Assembly: GCF_000002995.4 (NCBI RefSeq)
Contig: NW_025062477.1
Location: 12,072,696 to 12,136,695, forward strand
Origin: Brugia malayi
Lineage: Eukaryota; Nematoda; Chromadorea; Rhabditida; Onchocercidae
Reading direction: 5' to 3'
DNA: 64,000 bases
Below are positions 48,984 through 62,740 of this stretch, one piece after another (position 1 is the stretch's first letter; each line of letters starts with the position of its first letter). Under the pieces are notes generated by a model that was not told where the DNA came from, ran no database searches, and saw only the letters and a program-made list of their open reading frames with translations. The translations under genes were made by a program, and so were the position numbers.

Positions 48984-50377
48984 ATGCAATTGTATCAAAT
49001 TATCATTCTACTATTATTATTTTCGATGCAAACAATAAGTTATACAATTAAGTAAGTATTTTAATTCTTGAAGAAAAAAAAAAAAAAAAAAACAAAATGA
49101 AATAATTGATAATATATGAAAAAGTAATCTTTCATCCTCACCATTTAATTTAAAATAATTGCTTTTAAAAAAAAAAATTCTTTTTTCATATTGTTAAGTA
49201 ATATTAGTTTTTTTTTTCCCATTGTTTAATTATTTACACAATAAATGTTCCAATCCTTTTTTTCTTTTAAAAAATATTTTTGAAATTTGAAATTATAAAA
49301 AAATCTTCTGTTCTTTACTTCATTATTTCCAGATGTTTTACATGTGCTTCAACTGATTATGAACCATTATTTAAACGTTTTACGGCTTTCCGACACTCTT
49401 CAAGTATTCCACGTTTCGGTGAATTTTGCGATAGCTTTGAACAATTGAAAGAATTTGCGCCATTAACAAACTGCGCTTCAACATGTATTTCCATTATGGA
49501 ACCACAATACTTTGGAGGTTAATATTATATCGTAAATAAAATGAAATAATATAAACAATTTATACAATTTTTCTTTTTGATAATTATATGATTGTATGAT
49601 TTTAAAAAATTTTAAATTTTAAGATTTTTATTTCTTTCTTTTTGACAAATAAACGATAATATTTATGCATCGTAGTATTTTTGATAATTATTGCAACTAT
49701 TTTTTCTTTTCTTATTTTCCATTCAAAAATAATTTTTCAATTTTGGAATAAATTTTTAAAATAATGTTTTTTGAAAATTATTTTAGACCACTTTTTTTTT
49801 GAATTTTTGATTTCAAATTTTAAACCAGAAAGCTTTACAATTTGAATTTCTTTGTAAAAAAAAATTAATGAAATTTTAATGAGAAATAAATTTTAAAATT
49901 ATACTTTTAGGTGTACAATCAGTAAATACACCATACACATACATTCGTGGTTGTACAGAGAAAATTTTTAATTCAATTCAAAATCATCCACCCGAAGTAG
50001 ACTTTCTTCATTCCGAGGCAATATGTCTTAAATTGCCATTATCACAAATTTGGCCATCAATTCAAACCGATGAGCATGTACAAGTTAGTATTATTGATAT
50101 CAATTAAATATTAATTTAATTATAAAAAATTATTGATAAGATTATTGATAATAACTGATTATAACACACTTATAATTAGCTTTTTTTTTTTTATTTTTCA
50201 TTTAAATAAGAATCTAAAAAGACGAAGAAACGATGACAATTAATACAATATTAATTTAAGTATAAAATATTAAATATTAATGCATATCATTCATTCTATT
50301 TTATTATTAACTATTACAAAAAGAATTATATTTTAAATAGAATTACTTACTTTGAAATTAAGTATGTAACTTTGTAA

Positions 50378-50412
<35 letters not shown>

Positions 50413-50744
50413 CCTCATATAAAGAAAAAGAAAATTGTGTTTTCAATCTTTACAAAAAAAGGAGAAAAAAATAGGAATTAATTTGATTTATTCGATTAAA
50501 AATTAATTTATTGAATTAAATGCACAAATTTTATTGCAATATTATGCATAATGCATAAAATTTTTTTTTTAATTTTTAGGTTTGTTCATGCAAAAATGAT
50601 GCATGCAATACTGCAACTGCAACTGCAAGCAGCAGTAATTCAACCATTGTTGTATCGTTTAAACCAATTTATCCATTTATTCTTATGACAATACTGGTAC
50701 CATTATTAAATTTTTTATATATTAATTCACTTTCAATTGGATAA
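48984..50744 (+). CDS. Ly-6/uPAR-type GPI-anchored protein of the ODR-2/HOT family (four exons)
   Basis: Exons 48984-49051, 49333-49517, 49911-50083 and 50580-50744, with phases 2, 1, 0, give 196 residues. Residues 1-20 are a hydrophobic signal peptide (QLYQIIILLLLFS core). The mature part opens with CFTCASTDYEPLF and ends with CSCKNDACN, the three-finger pattern that closes Ly-6 domains, with about eleven cysteines counted in all, including YIRGC in exon 3. A Ser/Thr/Ala linker and a hydrophobic end (PFILMTILVPLL) with short polar tail fit a GPI-attachment signal. The Cys-x2-Cys-x-S-x-DYEP start and the RGC segment are typical, as I remember them, of nematode ODR-2 and HOT proteins, which act at neuronal surfaces; the exact paralogue cannot be named. 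It lies tail to tail with paramyosin, 3.2 kb apart. Confidence 0.78.
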
Positions 50745-50749
50745 TTTTA

Positions 50750-52143
50750 TTTGTATTTTTTTTACAAAGTTTTTTTATTTTATAAATTAAATTAATTAAT
50801 TTTTTTTTTGTAAATTAATTTTTCATTTAAGAAGAAAAAAATCATCCAAAAAAAATGCATTAATATTTTAGCAAAATATTTATAGCTTAAGGAAGAGATT
50901 ATTTTAAAAAATTATACCCATTCTAAAATTTCAACCTTTTTTTTCCTTTTTTTTAGATCAAGTTCAATAATTAATTTTAATAAATCGAATTCAATAATTT
51001 TTTTTTTTCTTTAAAATTTGATTTTTTTTCGTTCTTAATTATATTTTTTTATATGAAATCATTAGTTTTCATATTTGTTTCTTAGGGAAAATTTTTCAAA
51101 TGGTATTCCTTTCCTTTGTTTTTCAAACAAATTTCAACCTTTTTTTATTCTGAATTATTTTTAGAAAACTTTTGAAATTCTTCTTCGTTTAGCATCAAAT
51201 ATCAATTTTATTATCAAATTTCAATGAAGGAGAAAAATTTGCTCATTTTTTTTTTTCTTAGATTCCATAAAAGAGCTAATGTTTTCTTTATAATACTATC
51301 CATTCTTTATGAATCATTTTTTACATTTGTTTTATTCTTACTTTTTTTTTTTTGCATATCAAAATTTGCATATTAATTATTAATTATATCAGATTTGTTT
51401 TATAGAACAAATTTATTCTTTCAGTATTTTTGTTATAATGCAAATTTCTTCAATTCATTCTTAAATTTTTTTTCATTTACAATTTAATTTTTCTCTCAAA
51501 ATATCAATAATTCAATTTGTATGTAACCCTTTCATTTTTTTTTTTTGTTGTTGTTGTTCGGTTAATAAACAATAGAATATCTGAAAACACAATTTCGATG
51601 CAATGATCAATTATCAACACTGATAAATACTCATTGTTAGTTTATTACCAACTTGTTGATATTTTAATTTTACCTCATCCATTTCATTTTTCATTGAAAT
51701 AGACCGGATTTTATAAATTTTACCGGAATTGATATATTTCAATGATAACTAATTGTTGTTTCTAAATGTTTATCAATTGCAACCATAATTAATAAAAACC
51801 GCTTTGCCTAACAGTATACGACTGAATGTTTTATATTCTTTGTAGTATAAATGAAGAAGAAGAATTTAAATTTAAATTTAAACTTGTAAAAGAAAAAAAT
51901 TTTCTTTTTCACACTTTTCACATTAAATGAATATTAGCAAATACGAAAAAAAAAAAAAAAAAAAAGAAAATGTTAAGTTTTAAGAAGCAAAGAAAAGAAA
52001 AGAAGAAATTTACGTAGATTTGAAGAGTGAGTTGAGAGAAATTAAGAAAGAAAATGATGATAAACTGATAATTCGATGAAAAATTAAAAATTAAAATCAA
52101 ATAAGAGAAAATTTACTTTTGCATCAAAAATAAGGTAATAATG

Positions 52144-52194
<51 letters not shown>

Positions 52195-53950
52195 TAATAA
52201 TAATAATAGCATTAATATTAATAATAATAAACAATAATAATTAATTGCAGTGGAAGCACAGCTAATTATTTGTTGTAAAATTTGATGAAATATTTGCTAA
52301 TGAATAAATATTTCAAATAAAATAAGAATGAAAATACTGTAAAATATTTTAATGGATCAAATTTTAAAATGTCTCACATTACAATTATTCTTTCACCATC
52401 TCTCTTCCTCTCTTCTTCATATACTCTATTCTTTTCTTTTTCTAAAATTAACAATAATAAATTTGAGACAATTCATTTGAATAAGTAAAATTTATAGATT
52501 CAAAGATTCATTTTAATCTAAATTATAATTTTTCCTCTATGCTAGCAATTAAATCGATAATAATTATCTGTTTTATAAATTAATTGGCAGTTTGAGCAAA
52601 TAGGGTCGTTTAATTGCATACATATACTAAAAAAAAAAAGAGAAAAATGTGATAATTTTAGGAGAAAGAATTGTTGCAATGATTAAGTATAGCAATATCG
52701 ATTTTTCTTTTTTTTTTTTTTTTCGAGAAGAGTTTTTTTATTTTTTTAAAGTAATTCAATGTTTAATAACACACAACAACTTGAATGTGTATTATGTATG
52801 TTTGCACGTGTATGTGTATCTATTTATTTACGTGTACGTATACGTGACGTGTAGGTATGTGTAAGCAAAAACATGCTAAATTTCTAATAGATAGTGAAAA
52901 GACAAATTATTAATTAATTTAATTGATGATAAAAAGGATAAAAAAGAAATAGAGAGAAAGAAAAAAATGAAATTTTCATTCAGAAAAAAAAAAAATAAAA
53001 AAGAAAAATTTAAAATAAACGGATCTAAAATTCAATACGTATATGTACGAATAATGGATCAAAACGTTTTGAATTAACTTTTGAAAAATTAGTGTCAATA
53101 ATCAAATGTTGAAAAATTAGCAAATATTATGATCGATTATTTCGTTCCTTTGTTTTTTTTTTTGTTTATTTTTTTTTGTTTTTTGTTTTTTTTTTTTTGC
53201 TTTTTTTTAATTTATGCAATCAAAAAAAAAAAGGTAATTATTGATTTAAAAAATTTGGGTTGACAAGATATTGGCGTACAAGAAAAGAAAGAAGAAATTG
53301 CGGACAGTAGTAACAAATCGAAAATAATTGGTCAAAAAGAAATCTTTCTCTCTCTCTCTCTCTCTCTCTCTCCCTTTTCTCTCTATGTATTTATGGTAAT
53401 TAATTAACTAATTAATGACTAAAGAAATGAAGGAAGAAAAAAGGAAGAATACTGAAATATTTCTCGCTAAAAATAAATTTCACTTTTATTTTTTAGAAAT
53501 TAGGGAAAAAAGCAGAATAAAAGTAATTTTTTTTCTTTCATTCACTTTTATTTTTTCATTAAAATTTATAGAAAATTTTTATTTTTGGAATGAAAAAATA
53601 AAACAAAAAAGAGGAGAGGGAAAAAGAAGGAAAATTAAAAATTATATCAGAAATTTCACTTTCATTGCATTTCTATTTTTTTCTTTTCTTAATTAACAAT
53701 AGTTCTATCCTTTCTTCTTCTTCATTATCATTATCATTGTTATCATTGTCATCATTATTTGTGAAAGTATTAGTGATAAAAGTAATAGTATAAGTAATAA
53801 AAAAGAAAGAATAGAAGTAGTAATAGTAAGAGTAGTAGACAGCAAATAGTAAAGTTAGTAAATTGAAAAATTGTTGTTAAACCTTTTTTTTTTTTTTTTT
53901 TTTCTTCTCATTGCTGACAATTAACGTAATTAATTAATTAATTAATTATC
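50750..53950. other. AT-rich DNA between the two convergent genes
   Basis: Mainly homopolymers and simple repeats, including (AAT)n at about 52136-52215 and (TC)n at 53346-53373. A small cluster of ACGTG words occurs at about 52805-52850. No exon recognised. Confidence 0.6.
52136..52215. repeat. (AAT)n microsatellite
   Basis: About 70 bp of AAT repeat with one ATAATA phase break. Confidence 0.88.
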
Positions 53951-53951
53951 T

Positions 53952-54409
53952 CTATTGCTCATCTTCGAGAACGTAAATTTTTGACGCTGAAGCATTTTTG
54001 CCCGTAACAACTGATGAACGATGCTTTGCACGAATGAGATGTAATGAGCTTTCAGCTTGATCAGCTCGTCCTTCAGCATCCTCTAATTCACGTTGATATC
54101 GACGTACTCGTTGAAGATTAGCCATTGTTAATGATTCCTTAAAAATTAATTAATTATATTTATTATTTCATTTCAAAAAAAAAAATTTATTTTTTTTCTT
54201 TGGTAAACAAAATTAGTAAATTAAAGAAAAAACAATTTGTTAAAATTTTTTCGTTTTTTTCTTCTCATTTCTTCTTGTTTTTTTTTTTTTTCATTCAATA
54301 ATAATAATATATGTTACGTAGTGGTTAAACTGTACAAAAAGAGAAAAAAGAAAATAAATTTGAATTATTATTTGTCAAAAAAGGAAAAAATTAAGTCTAA
54401 ATTATTGTT

Positions 54410-54443
<34 letters not shown>

Positions 54444-57400
54444 AATTATTCGACGTTTTTATTTTCAGTTATTTTTTAAATAAAATAAATGAAAGTTTAT
54501 AAATTAAAAAAAAAAAAAAATAGAATGATTCTTTTTTATGAATAATAATAATAATAGTAGGAATTTAAATTTTCAGTTTTTAAGTTTAATTTTTTTATAA
54601 ACTTACAGCTTCTCCAAGTTGCCTCTTTTGAATATTAAGTTTTTCAAGAAGTCTATCAGCCGTATCTTGCGCCATCACAAACATCTTATGCTCTTCATCA
54701 ACTTGCATTTGAACCTCTTTGATACGTCGATCTTTCTTTCGAAGCGCACCTTGCGTTTCCTTATGTCGACGTGTTTCTTCATCTAATGCAGTTTCCAAAT
54801 CACGTATACGTGTTTCAAGTTTAGCAATTACACGTTTACCACCCAATAAAGCTGCCGCTTCAGCTTCCTGAATTTGCACTTGCAATTGTTTCACCTGAAA
54901 ATGAAAATAAAATTCATAAGTGTTTTTTTTTTTTTTTTTTTTAATGAAGTCAAAGACAAAAAAAAAAGCCTTAAAATTACTTTAATGAAATTTTGAAAGA
55001 TAAGCTTAATTTAAATTTATTATTATGCCCAATGATACAATGAAACTTACATTAAATTCATTTCATAAAATTTAAATAGTTTAAAAAATTTTTCAAATTA
55101 AAATTTTACCTGCTCTTCCAATGATTTCCTGAGAGCATCAATTTTCATGGAATGTTCCTGCTCCTCATGCAACTGCTCAACTGCACGAGCTGCATCAGCT
55201 AATGCACGATTAGCACGCTCATCTGCTGCATGCAATTCTTTTGTTGCTTCATCCAAATCAGCTTGTGCCGTAGATAGTTCAGTTTCCAATTTATTTTTAA
55301 TTGCTGTTAAATTATTATTAACTGATACCAAATCAGTTATGCGACCCTTAAAAAAATATTAAATTTTAATGGTAAAGAAAAAGAGAGATACCAAGAAAAT
55401 GTAATTTTATAATTTTAATTAAAATCTATACACAACTGATAATTATTTCATTTAAAATAATATATAGAGTTAAAACAAAAAAAATTTGAATCACTTAAGA
55501 ATTTTTTTTCCTTTAATTTTTATCAATTAAAAATATTTTTTTAAAGAAAACTTTTACATTAGCTTCTTCAAGGTCAATTTCAGCTTGTTTACGCGCACGA
55601 ATTGCATTATCAAGCGCAACTTTGCATTCTTCCAATTCGGCGCTTAATGCTGACACTTTACGTTGCGCCAAAGCATACTAAAACATTTTCACATTTCATC
55701 CTTTCTTATAAAACAATTAATCATTTTGTAAATGGGCAGAGAGAGAGAGAGAAAAAAAAGCATTTCTAAAAAAAAATTAAAAATTTAAAAAAATTTGTGA
55801 TAATAATTTTATTAAATTTTAAATAGGAAAACTTCTTGTGAACTTTATAAAATTAAAAAAAATTCATTAATAATGTTTTTGTGTAATTATGAAAAAAGAA
55901 AGAAAAAAAAAAAATAAAACTTTTGCCTAATTTTCATTTCTTTCATAATGTTATAAAATATAATTAATTTTATTGAAAATTTAACATTTTTCAATAAATA
56001 AAAATTTAATACTAATTTATCTGAATTTTAAACAATGATAGTTATTGCATATTAATTCTACAAAAGAAGGAAAAATTTCTCTTTTTATTCTCAGTGAAAA
56101 AGAATTTAAAATTTTCTTTGAAATGTGATTAAAATAAAAAAAAAAAAATTATTAATACTTTATTGGATTAAGATTATTTCATTTTTCTAGGTAACAGATA
56201 TTAAGAATTGATAAAAATGATCGTTGATAAAAACTAAATTGATAAAAGAAATTGATAATACACAATAAGACATTTTGGTAAATGTTACATTAATTATGGA
56301 TAGTTTCATTAATTTGCATATTATTATCAAATTAAAAAAAAAAATGAGTTATACCTGATCGAGAGTTTGTTGCAATTGACGTTGTGTATCTTCAAGTGAT
56401 GCTTGCAATATTTTAAGTTGCTCACTTTGTTTTTTGATTGTCTTTTGCGCTTCAATATTTGCTCGATTTAAATTATCAACGGTCATTTCAAGTTCAGCAA
56501 TTTCTGCTTGATATTTTTTCTTCAAACGTGAAATTTCTGCCTGAAATTTAGAAAAAAAAAAAATCTTTTTTAGATCCAGTTTTTATTTAAATTAATTAAT
56601 TGATAAAACAGTGAAAACTTTTTTAATTATTTTTTATTATTAATGCAAATTCTTTTATTGTTACCAAATTTTATTATTTAAAAAATTTTCTTGTAAACTT
56701 ACCTTCATACGTGCTTCAGCATCAGCTAATGCAGCTGTAAGACGATCAATTTCAAATTGCATATTCTTACGAAGTGCTTCCATTTCTTCCTCCTAAAATT
56801 TAACAAATCATTGCGTTAATTGATTAATTAGCATCAAATTAATTAACTTATTCTATTTAATTAATATTGACACAATTATATAAATGTTCCTTCCTCTTTT
56901 TTTTTAAATAATTTAAAATGATTTTAATAAGTTTATATGAAAAGAAAAGTGTTTTCGTCCCTTTAAACATAAAATTTTAATTTTTCAAAAATTCATTATA
57001 ATAATAAATTCATACTTTCTCTTGCAAACGACGTTCCATTTCGATGCGCAGTTGTTGCAATTCAGCAAGTGCACGCTGCGCACGATTTTCAGCATCACGT
57101 CGTGCTGCTTCTGATTCTTTTAGCGCTGTTTGCAATTCACGAATTTCACCAGCTAATCGAGCATTTTCAAGATCAAGCTCATGCAATTTACGATTTGCAT
57201 CAGCAAGTGCTTCCTTAGCTTCATGTAAATCATCTGAAAAAAAATTATTAATAAAATTTTTTTTTTTTTTTGTAAAATTAAATTTTTTCCCATTTAATTA
57301 AAATTTTTAATGAAAAATCTTCTTCATCATAATCAATAATTTTAATAAATTATCTCTTTATTCCTCACTTTTTGTCTTCTCCATTTATTTGTTTATTATT

Positions 57401-60400
57401 TTTTTAATTATTATTTTATTGAAAAAAAAAAAAAAAAAGGTATAACCTTGTAATTTTTTATTTTCACGAGCTAATGCTTCCTTCTGCTCCACAGCTTTTT
57501 CATATAAATTCTTCATCTTTTGTAATTCTGCTAATGCTGCACGAGCTTCTCGTTGTGCTGCTTCAAGTTCAACGGTAAGTTCATCGATACGTACCTAAAA
57601 ATTTTCCCTATTATACTTTAATTTTAATTTAAATTAATTGAATTTTCCATATTTTAATTTAAATTAACAAAAATGAAAAGAAAACAATAAAATAAATGGC
57701 AAAAATATTGTAAAAGATGAAAAGAAAAGAAAAAATAAAAAAAAAAAAAAGAAAACAATTTGAAAATGTTTTATAATTAAAATTAATATAATTTTAAATT
57801 ATTAAATTAACAAATTTAATTTATTGATTATACATAAATATATATTAAAGAAATAATAAAAGTTTGTTACTTTAAGTTCGTTGACTGTTTTTTCCAATTG
57901 CTCTTTAGCACGTTCAAGAATTGCAATTGTATTTTGTGCTTTTTCCAAGTCAACAATAAGTACTTCAACTTCACTTTGTAAACGTGATTTAGCTTTTTCA
58001 AGTTGTGAAATTTTTTGTAGCATTATTTCAATTTGTTCTTCATATTCTGCTTGTTTTTGTAGCATTTTCTTTCGTAAATCTTCAACCTGAAATAAAAATA
58101 AACAATGAAAAAAGTTAAGAAATGTTTAATTTAAAGTGACAAAAACAAAAATTTAAACTAAACAAATTTGAGTAAAGGGAGACAGGAAGAGAAAATAAAA
58201 AACAGTAAAATTTAAAATGAAATAATTTTCAATTAATTTAAAAAAAAGAAGAGAGAGAGAGAGAAAATAAAACAAATTAAGAAATATTTGATTTAAATCG
58301 AAAAAAAAAAAAAAAACTTCAAAATAAACAGAAACAGAAAAAAAAATTCATCATAGTCTAAAAATGAAATAATTTGTAAATTTAAAGCTAATAATGACAA
58401 TCGTTATTTATTAATTTTTAATAATTCCAAAAAAAAAAAAAAAAAATTCTTTTTTTTTTTTTGCTCCAATCTAAATGATTAAGGAAATTAAATAAATGAA
58501 ATAAATCATTCGCAATAGTAGCAATAATGAACTTTTAAAATAATATTTATTAATTGTAAATATTTTAAATTACAAAATAAATTTAAAATTATAAAATTAA
58601 AAAAAGAATTTTATATAAAATTAAAAAATTGCTAACCTCTTCATGATGAAGAGCAACTTCAGCATCAAATTTACTTTTCCATTGAGTAATTTCAGTATTT
58701 GCTAATGCAAGTTTATGCTCAGCTTCTGCACGAGCTGCTGATTCTTCATCTAATGCTGTACGGACAGAATCTAATTCCAGTTGTACCTGATGAAGTTGTG
58801 CTTGAAGTTGAGAACGTTCCTGAAGAAAAGGAAACAGAAGAAAGTTAAAAAGTGAAAATTTAAATTTAAAAAACACTAAAAAAGAAAATAACATTAAAAA
58901 GAGAGAGTGGAAGAGAGAAAAATCTTTAATCATTTTTTCTTATTCAAAATTAATTCTCAAAAATTTTTAATTTTAACAATTTTTACTTTATCACTTTATG
59001 TTTTTTTTTTTTTTTTTGCTTTACAATTTAATTGAACAATTCAATAACTGATTTATTCTTTTTTGGAAATGAAATTAAAAAAAGAATCTATAAGAATTAT
59101 AATTTAATAAACATTTATTTCCATCTTTTTTTTTCAAAATTAACGCTCAAAAATTTTAATTTTTATAATTTAATCATTTTATACTTACTTTTTCTTTACA
59201 ATTTAATTCAATAATTAAATAATTTGTTTATCTTTTTGGAAATGAAATTTAAAAAAAAAAAAAATCTATATGAATTGAAGAAGAAGACGAAAAGGAGAAA
59301 ACATACACGTTCAGCGTCTTCCAAACGTCGACGTGCTTCCTCGAGTTGTTGCGCAAGTTGATATTTGACGTGTTGCAAATTATCCAATTGTACTTTCTGA
59401 TCATGAATCTAAAATGAAGTAATTAATTAATTAGTTAATTAGTTAATGGGTTGACTGGATAATTTACAGACTTAAATTAGAATAATAAATGACTAAATAA
59501 ATAAATTAATAATTAATTAATTAACTAATCAACAATTTGGTTGATTGGATTATTTTCAAATAATTAATAATTGAATTAGAGAAATAAATAAAAACATTGT
59601 ATTTGTTTTTTTCAAAAATGAAAGGTAATGCAAGAATTTGTAGTCCGTAAATAATAATTTACATTAAAAACGAAATTTTTAAATAAATGAAAAATTGATA
59701 TAAAAAAAAGAAGAATGAGAATGATATGATAATAAATAGAACAAAAAATACCAATGATAAAAATTGCTACACAAATAATTTATTTATTCATCTAAATCTT
59801 TTAACATTTAAATTTGGTAGAATTTCAAGTGTAAGAAAACTTGAAGAACTAATCCAAATAAATTATTACTTAAAATTTAATTATTAATCAGTTGAATATA
59901 GTCTTATTACAAAAATTAAATTTGGACAGTTGGGCAAATATGAAATTTTAATAAAAATAATAATACCGATACATAAGACAAATATATAAAATGTAAGTAA
60001 TTAGGGAAAAGAAAAGTATTAATAATAAATAAAAGTAAAAAATAGACAAATTTAAAAAGATAAATTTATGATTTTGAATTTTTTTTTTTTTTTGAAATAT
60101 TTAATATGATAAAATTCTCTTTTACTATATTTATGAATTTCATATTGCTGAACATTTTCTTTTATTTTTCGTTTCTTTTTTTTTTTTTTGAAATATTAAA
60201 AATGATAATTAATAAATAAAAATTAATAATGTTAAGAAAGAAAAAAAAAAATAAAATTCAAATAATTTTTAACCTCTTTAAGAAGATCATTATTTTCAGC
60301 TTGTAAACGTTGGCGCTGTTGGGCTAAATCATTTACATGTCGATTCAAATCTTCCACTTTATTGCTTAATTCGATTGTTTGCGCTTCAAAACGTTCCGCT

Positions 60401-62740
60401 GCCTTTTCCGCCAAATGCTATAAATTAATTAAATCTAATTGACATTTAATTAATTTAGCTAATCAGTAAATTTATTAAATGAATTTAAAAGTATCATCAA
60501 GAAAAAAAAAAAACAAAAAGGAAAGACTTTGCTTTGAAAGAAAAGAAAAAATGTTTAAAGTTAGTGAAAGTTATTTTTAGCGCATTTTAAGCGAATTGTT
60601 CAACTAACAAAATATACTTTACAAAATTTTCTTTTGAAAAAAAAAAAATAAAAGCGAAAAATTCTTCTAAAAACTAAAAAAAAAAAAAAAAAACATTAAC
60701 AGCTGTTATCCATTTATCATTCAAAAGCATATTTTCAATTTATACAAATTTGCAATGTTTGCTGAAAATTTTTGAAAATTAAATTTTAAGCGCTGAAAAA
60801 AAAAACGAGAAAAATTGGTGATAATTTTTTCTTAAATTTGAAAGAAAAAAATGATTGTTGGAGATTGAAATAACAATTGAATAAAATTAAACAATAATAA
60901 TTTTTTCTTTTATTAAATTTATTTAAATAATTTTCTCAAAAAAAAAAATTTAAAATCTCTTGTAAATGTTAAAAGAAAAATTTTTTTCAGCGTTTGAAAT
61001 GTTATGAAATAAAAAAGAAAAATAAACAAAATTGCTAAATTAAATAAATTTTTTTTTAATATTTCTTTTTCCTTTTTTATTTTATTTATTAAACTATTCC
61101 AAATAAACGTTCAATATGCAAAGCAATAAGAATATTTCGTTTTCGTTCATTTCATTTCATCTTTTTTTTTTTTTAAAAAAAATCAATTTCTGTCAAATTT
61201 GAAAATTTTTCATTTTCATTTTTTTTTTTTTCATTTATTTCTTTTCTCTCTTCTCGTTTTAAATTTCACTTTTCTTTTCATTTGCTAAGTAAAAGTAAAA
61301 TTTATTACAATTATACCTTAATAATTTGATATACTATTTATATTTTACATAAAAATAAACAAATTAAAAAATTTGATAAATTTATAAATATCAAATTTGG
61401 ACAATTTTCTCTTTACAATATGTTTAATATATGATAAAAAAAAAAAGATGAAATATGTTGCAATTGTATTTTTATCTTTAAATATTTTTTATTTTTTAAT
61501 ATAAGAAAGGAATAAAGTTTAATAAATAGATAAATAAATAAATATTGATTTTAGATAATTTTTTTCTTTTTTTTTTTTTTTTTTCAACAGAATATTCACT
61601 TTTTTTTTTTGGTATAAAATTGAATTTTTGTTGATTAAACGAAATGCACAATTTGACAAGCTATTGTCAGTTATTCACTTAAAATTTATTATTCCGCTTG
61701 TCACATTTCAATTTCCTATTTGCATTACATTCAGTATTCAATTTTTATTTGCTAAACAATTAGCATTTTGTTTATTTTTTGATTCATTCATTTCATTCAT
61801 TTCTATTTCTTTCTTCGTCTCATTTCATATTTTAACTTCTACAAAGAAAAAAAAAAAAAGGAATGAATTCAAATTAAAGTAATCATTTAAAAGCTATATT
61901 TAATCATTGATCATCTAAATTTAAGAATAAGCTTTAAAATCTATCTAATTTCTTATTTATTCTCATTTTCTCAATCAAAAAAAAAAAAAAAAAAAAACAA
62001 CATTCGTTTTCTTTTCATTTTTTTTTTGAAAAATTCAACTAAATCATTCATTTTCTTCTTTAAGTTAAACTTCAATTTTTCATTTTTGTAAATTTCTTTT
62101 AATTTTTACTTTATTTTTTAAAAAGAAAAAAAAGAGAATTTTTTCGTTTTTTTTTTTTTTTTTTTTTTTTTCAGGACAATTTATCAAATTACATATGTTA
62201 TTCCGATTGAATTCACAAAATCAAAAATAAGAATAAAATGATATTATAAGGATTTAATCATTGCTTTGTTTTGTTTCCTTTTATTTATTTCCCCCTCCCC
62301 TCCCCCCTACCTCTCTTTTCTTTTCTTTTTTAATTTCATTTTTGCATTTTGAAAAAGAAAAGGAAGATTCATTTTAGGATTTAAAAATATCACTTTTAAA
62401 AATGAAAATAAAATGAACATAATTCTTTTCTTTCATTCTTCTTTTTTTTTCCACTTTTAATCCACCATTTAATCTTTTATATCTATATATATATACTTTT
62501 TTCTTTTCATCTCAATTTCTATCTATCTTCCATCTTATTTTTTCATCCCTTCTTTCTCTTTTTTTTTTTGTAACATTTAAATGATATCATTAATCATTTT
62601 GTTATCAAAATATAGCAATCAAAAATTGAAAGCTTAAAAAAAGAAAGAAAGAAAATATTACCTTATCCTTTTGAAGTTGATCAATTGTTGCAGTAAGTTC
62701 AATTACTTCATGTTGCAGACGTTGTCGTTCACGATCAATT
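53952..62740 (-). CDS. unc-15: Paramyosin, C-terminal 13 exons (5' end outside the window)
   Basis: Paramyosin forms the core of invertebrate muscle thick filaments as a parallel coiled-coil dimer under myosin. Exons in order of transcription: 62740-62662, 60417-60274, 59408-59307, 58819-58637, 58086-57871, 57594-57447, 57233-57016, 56792-56703, 56540-56355, 55677-55558, 55346-55110, 54894-54607 and 54137-53952. All borders are GT/AG and all phases agree, giving about 731 residues of unbroken heptad-repeat coiled coil without proline. Diagnostic segments are [20 protein letters not shown] and the C-terminus [11 protein letters not shown]. Family length is near 880 residues, so about 150 N-terminal residues lie beyond 64000. 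The first visible exon starts in phase 2. Introns are mostly phase 0 and very AT-rich; the longest visible is 2.2 kb (60418-62661). No frameshift or stop was seen, so the gene should be functional. Confidence 0.97.

Noticed and set aside
55147..55362. Ser/Ala/Cys-rich open frame opposite paramyosin
   Set aside because: It is the antisense shadow of a paramyosin exon; the same applies to 57044-57301 and 57881-58090.
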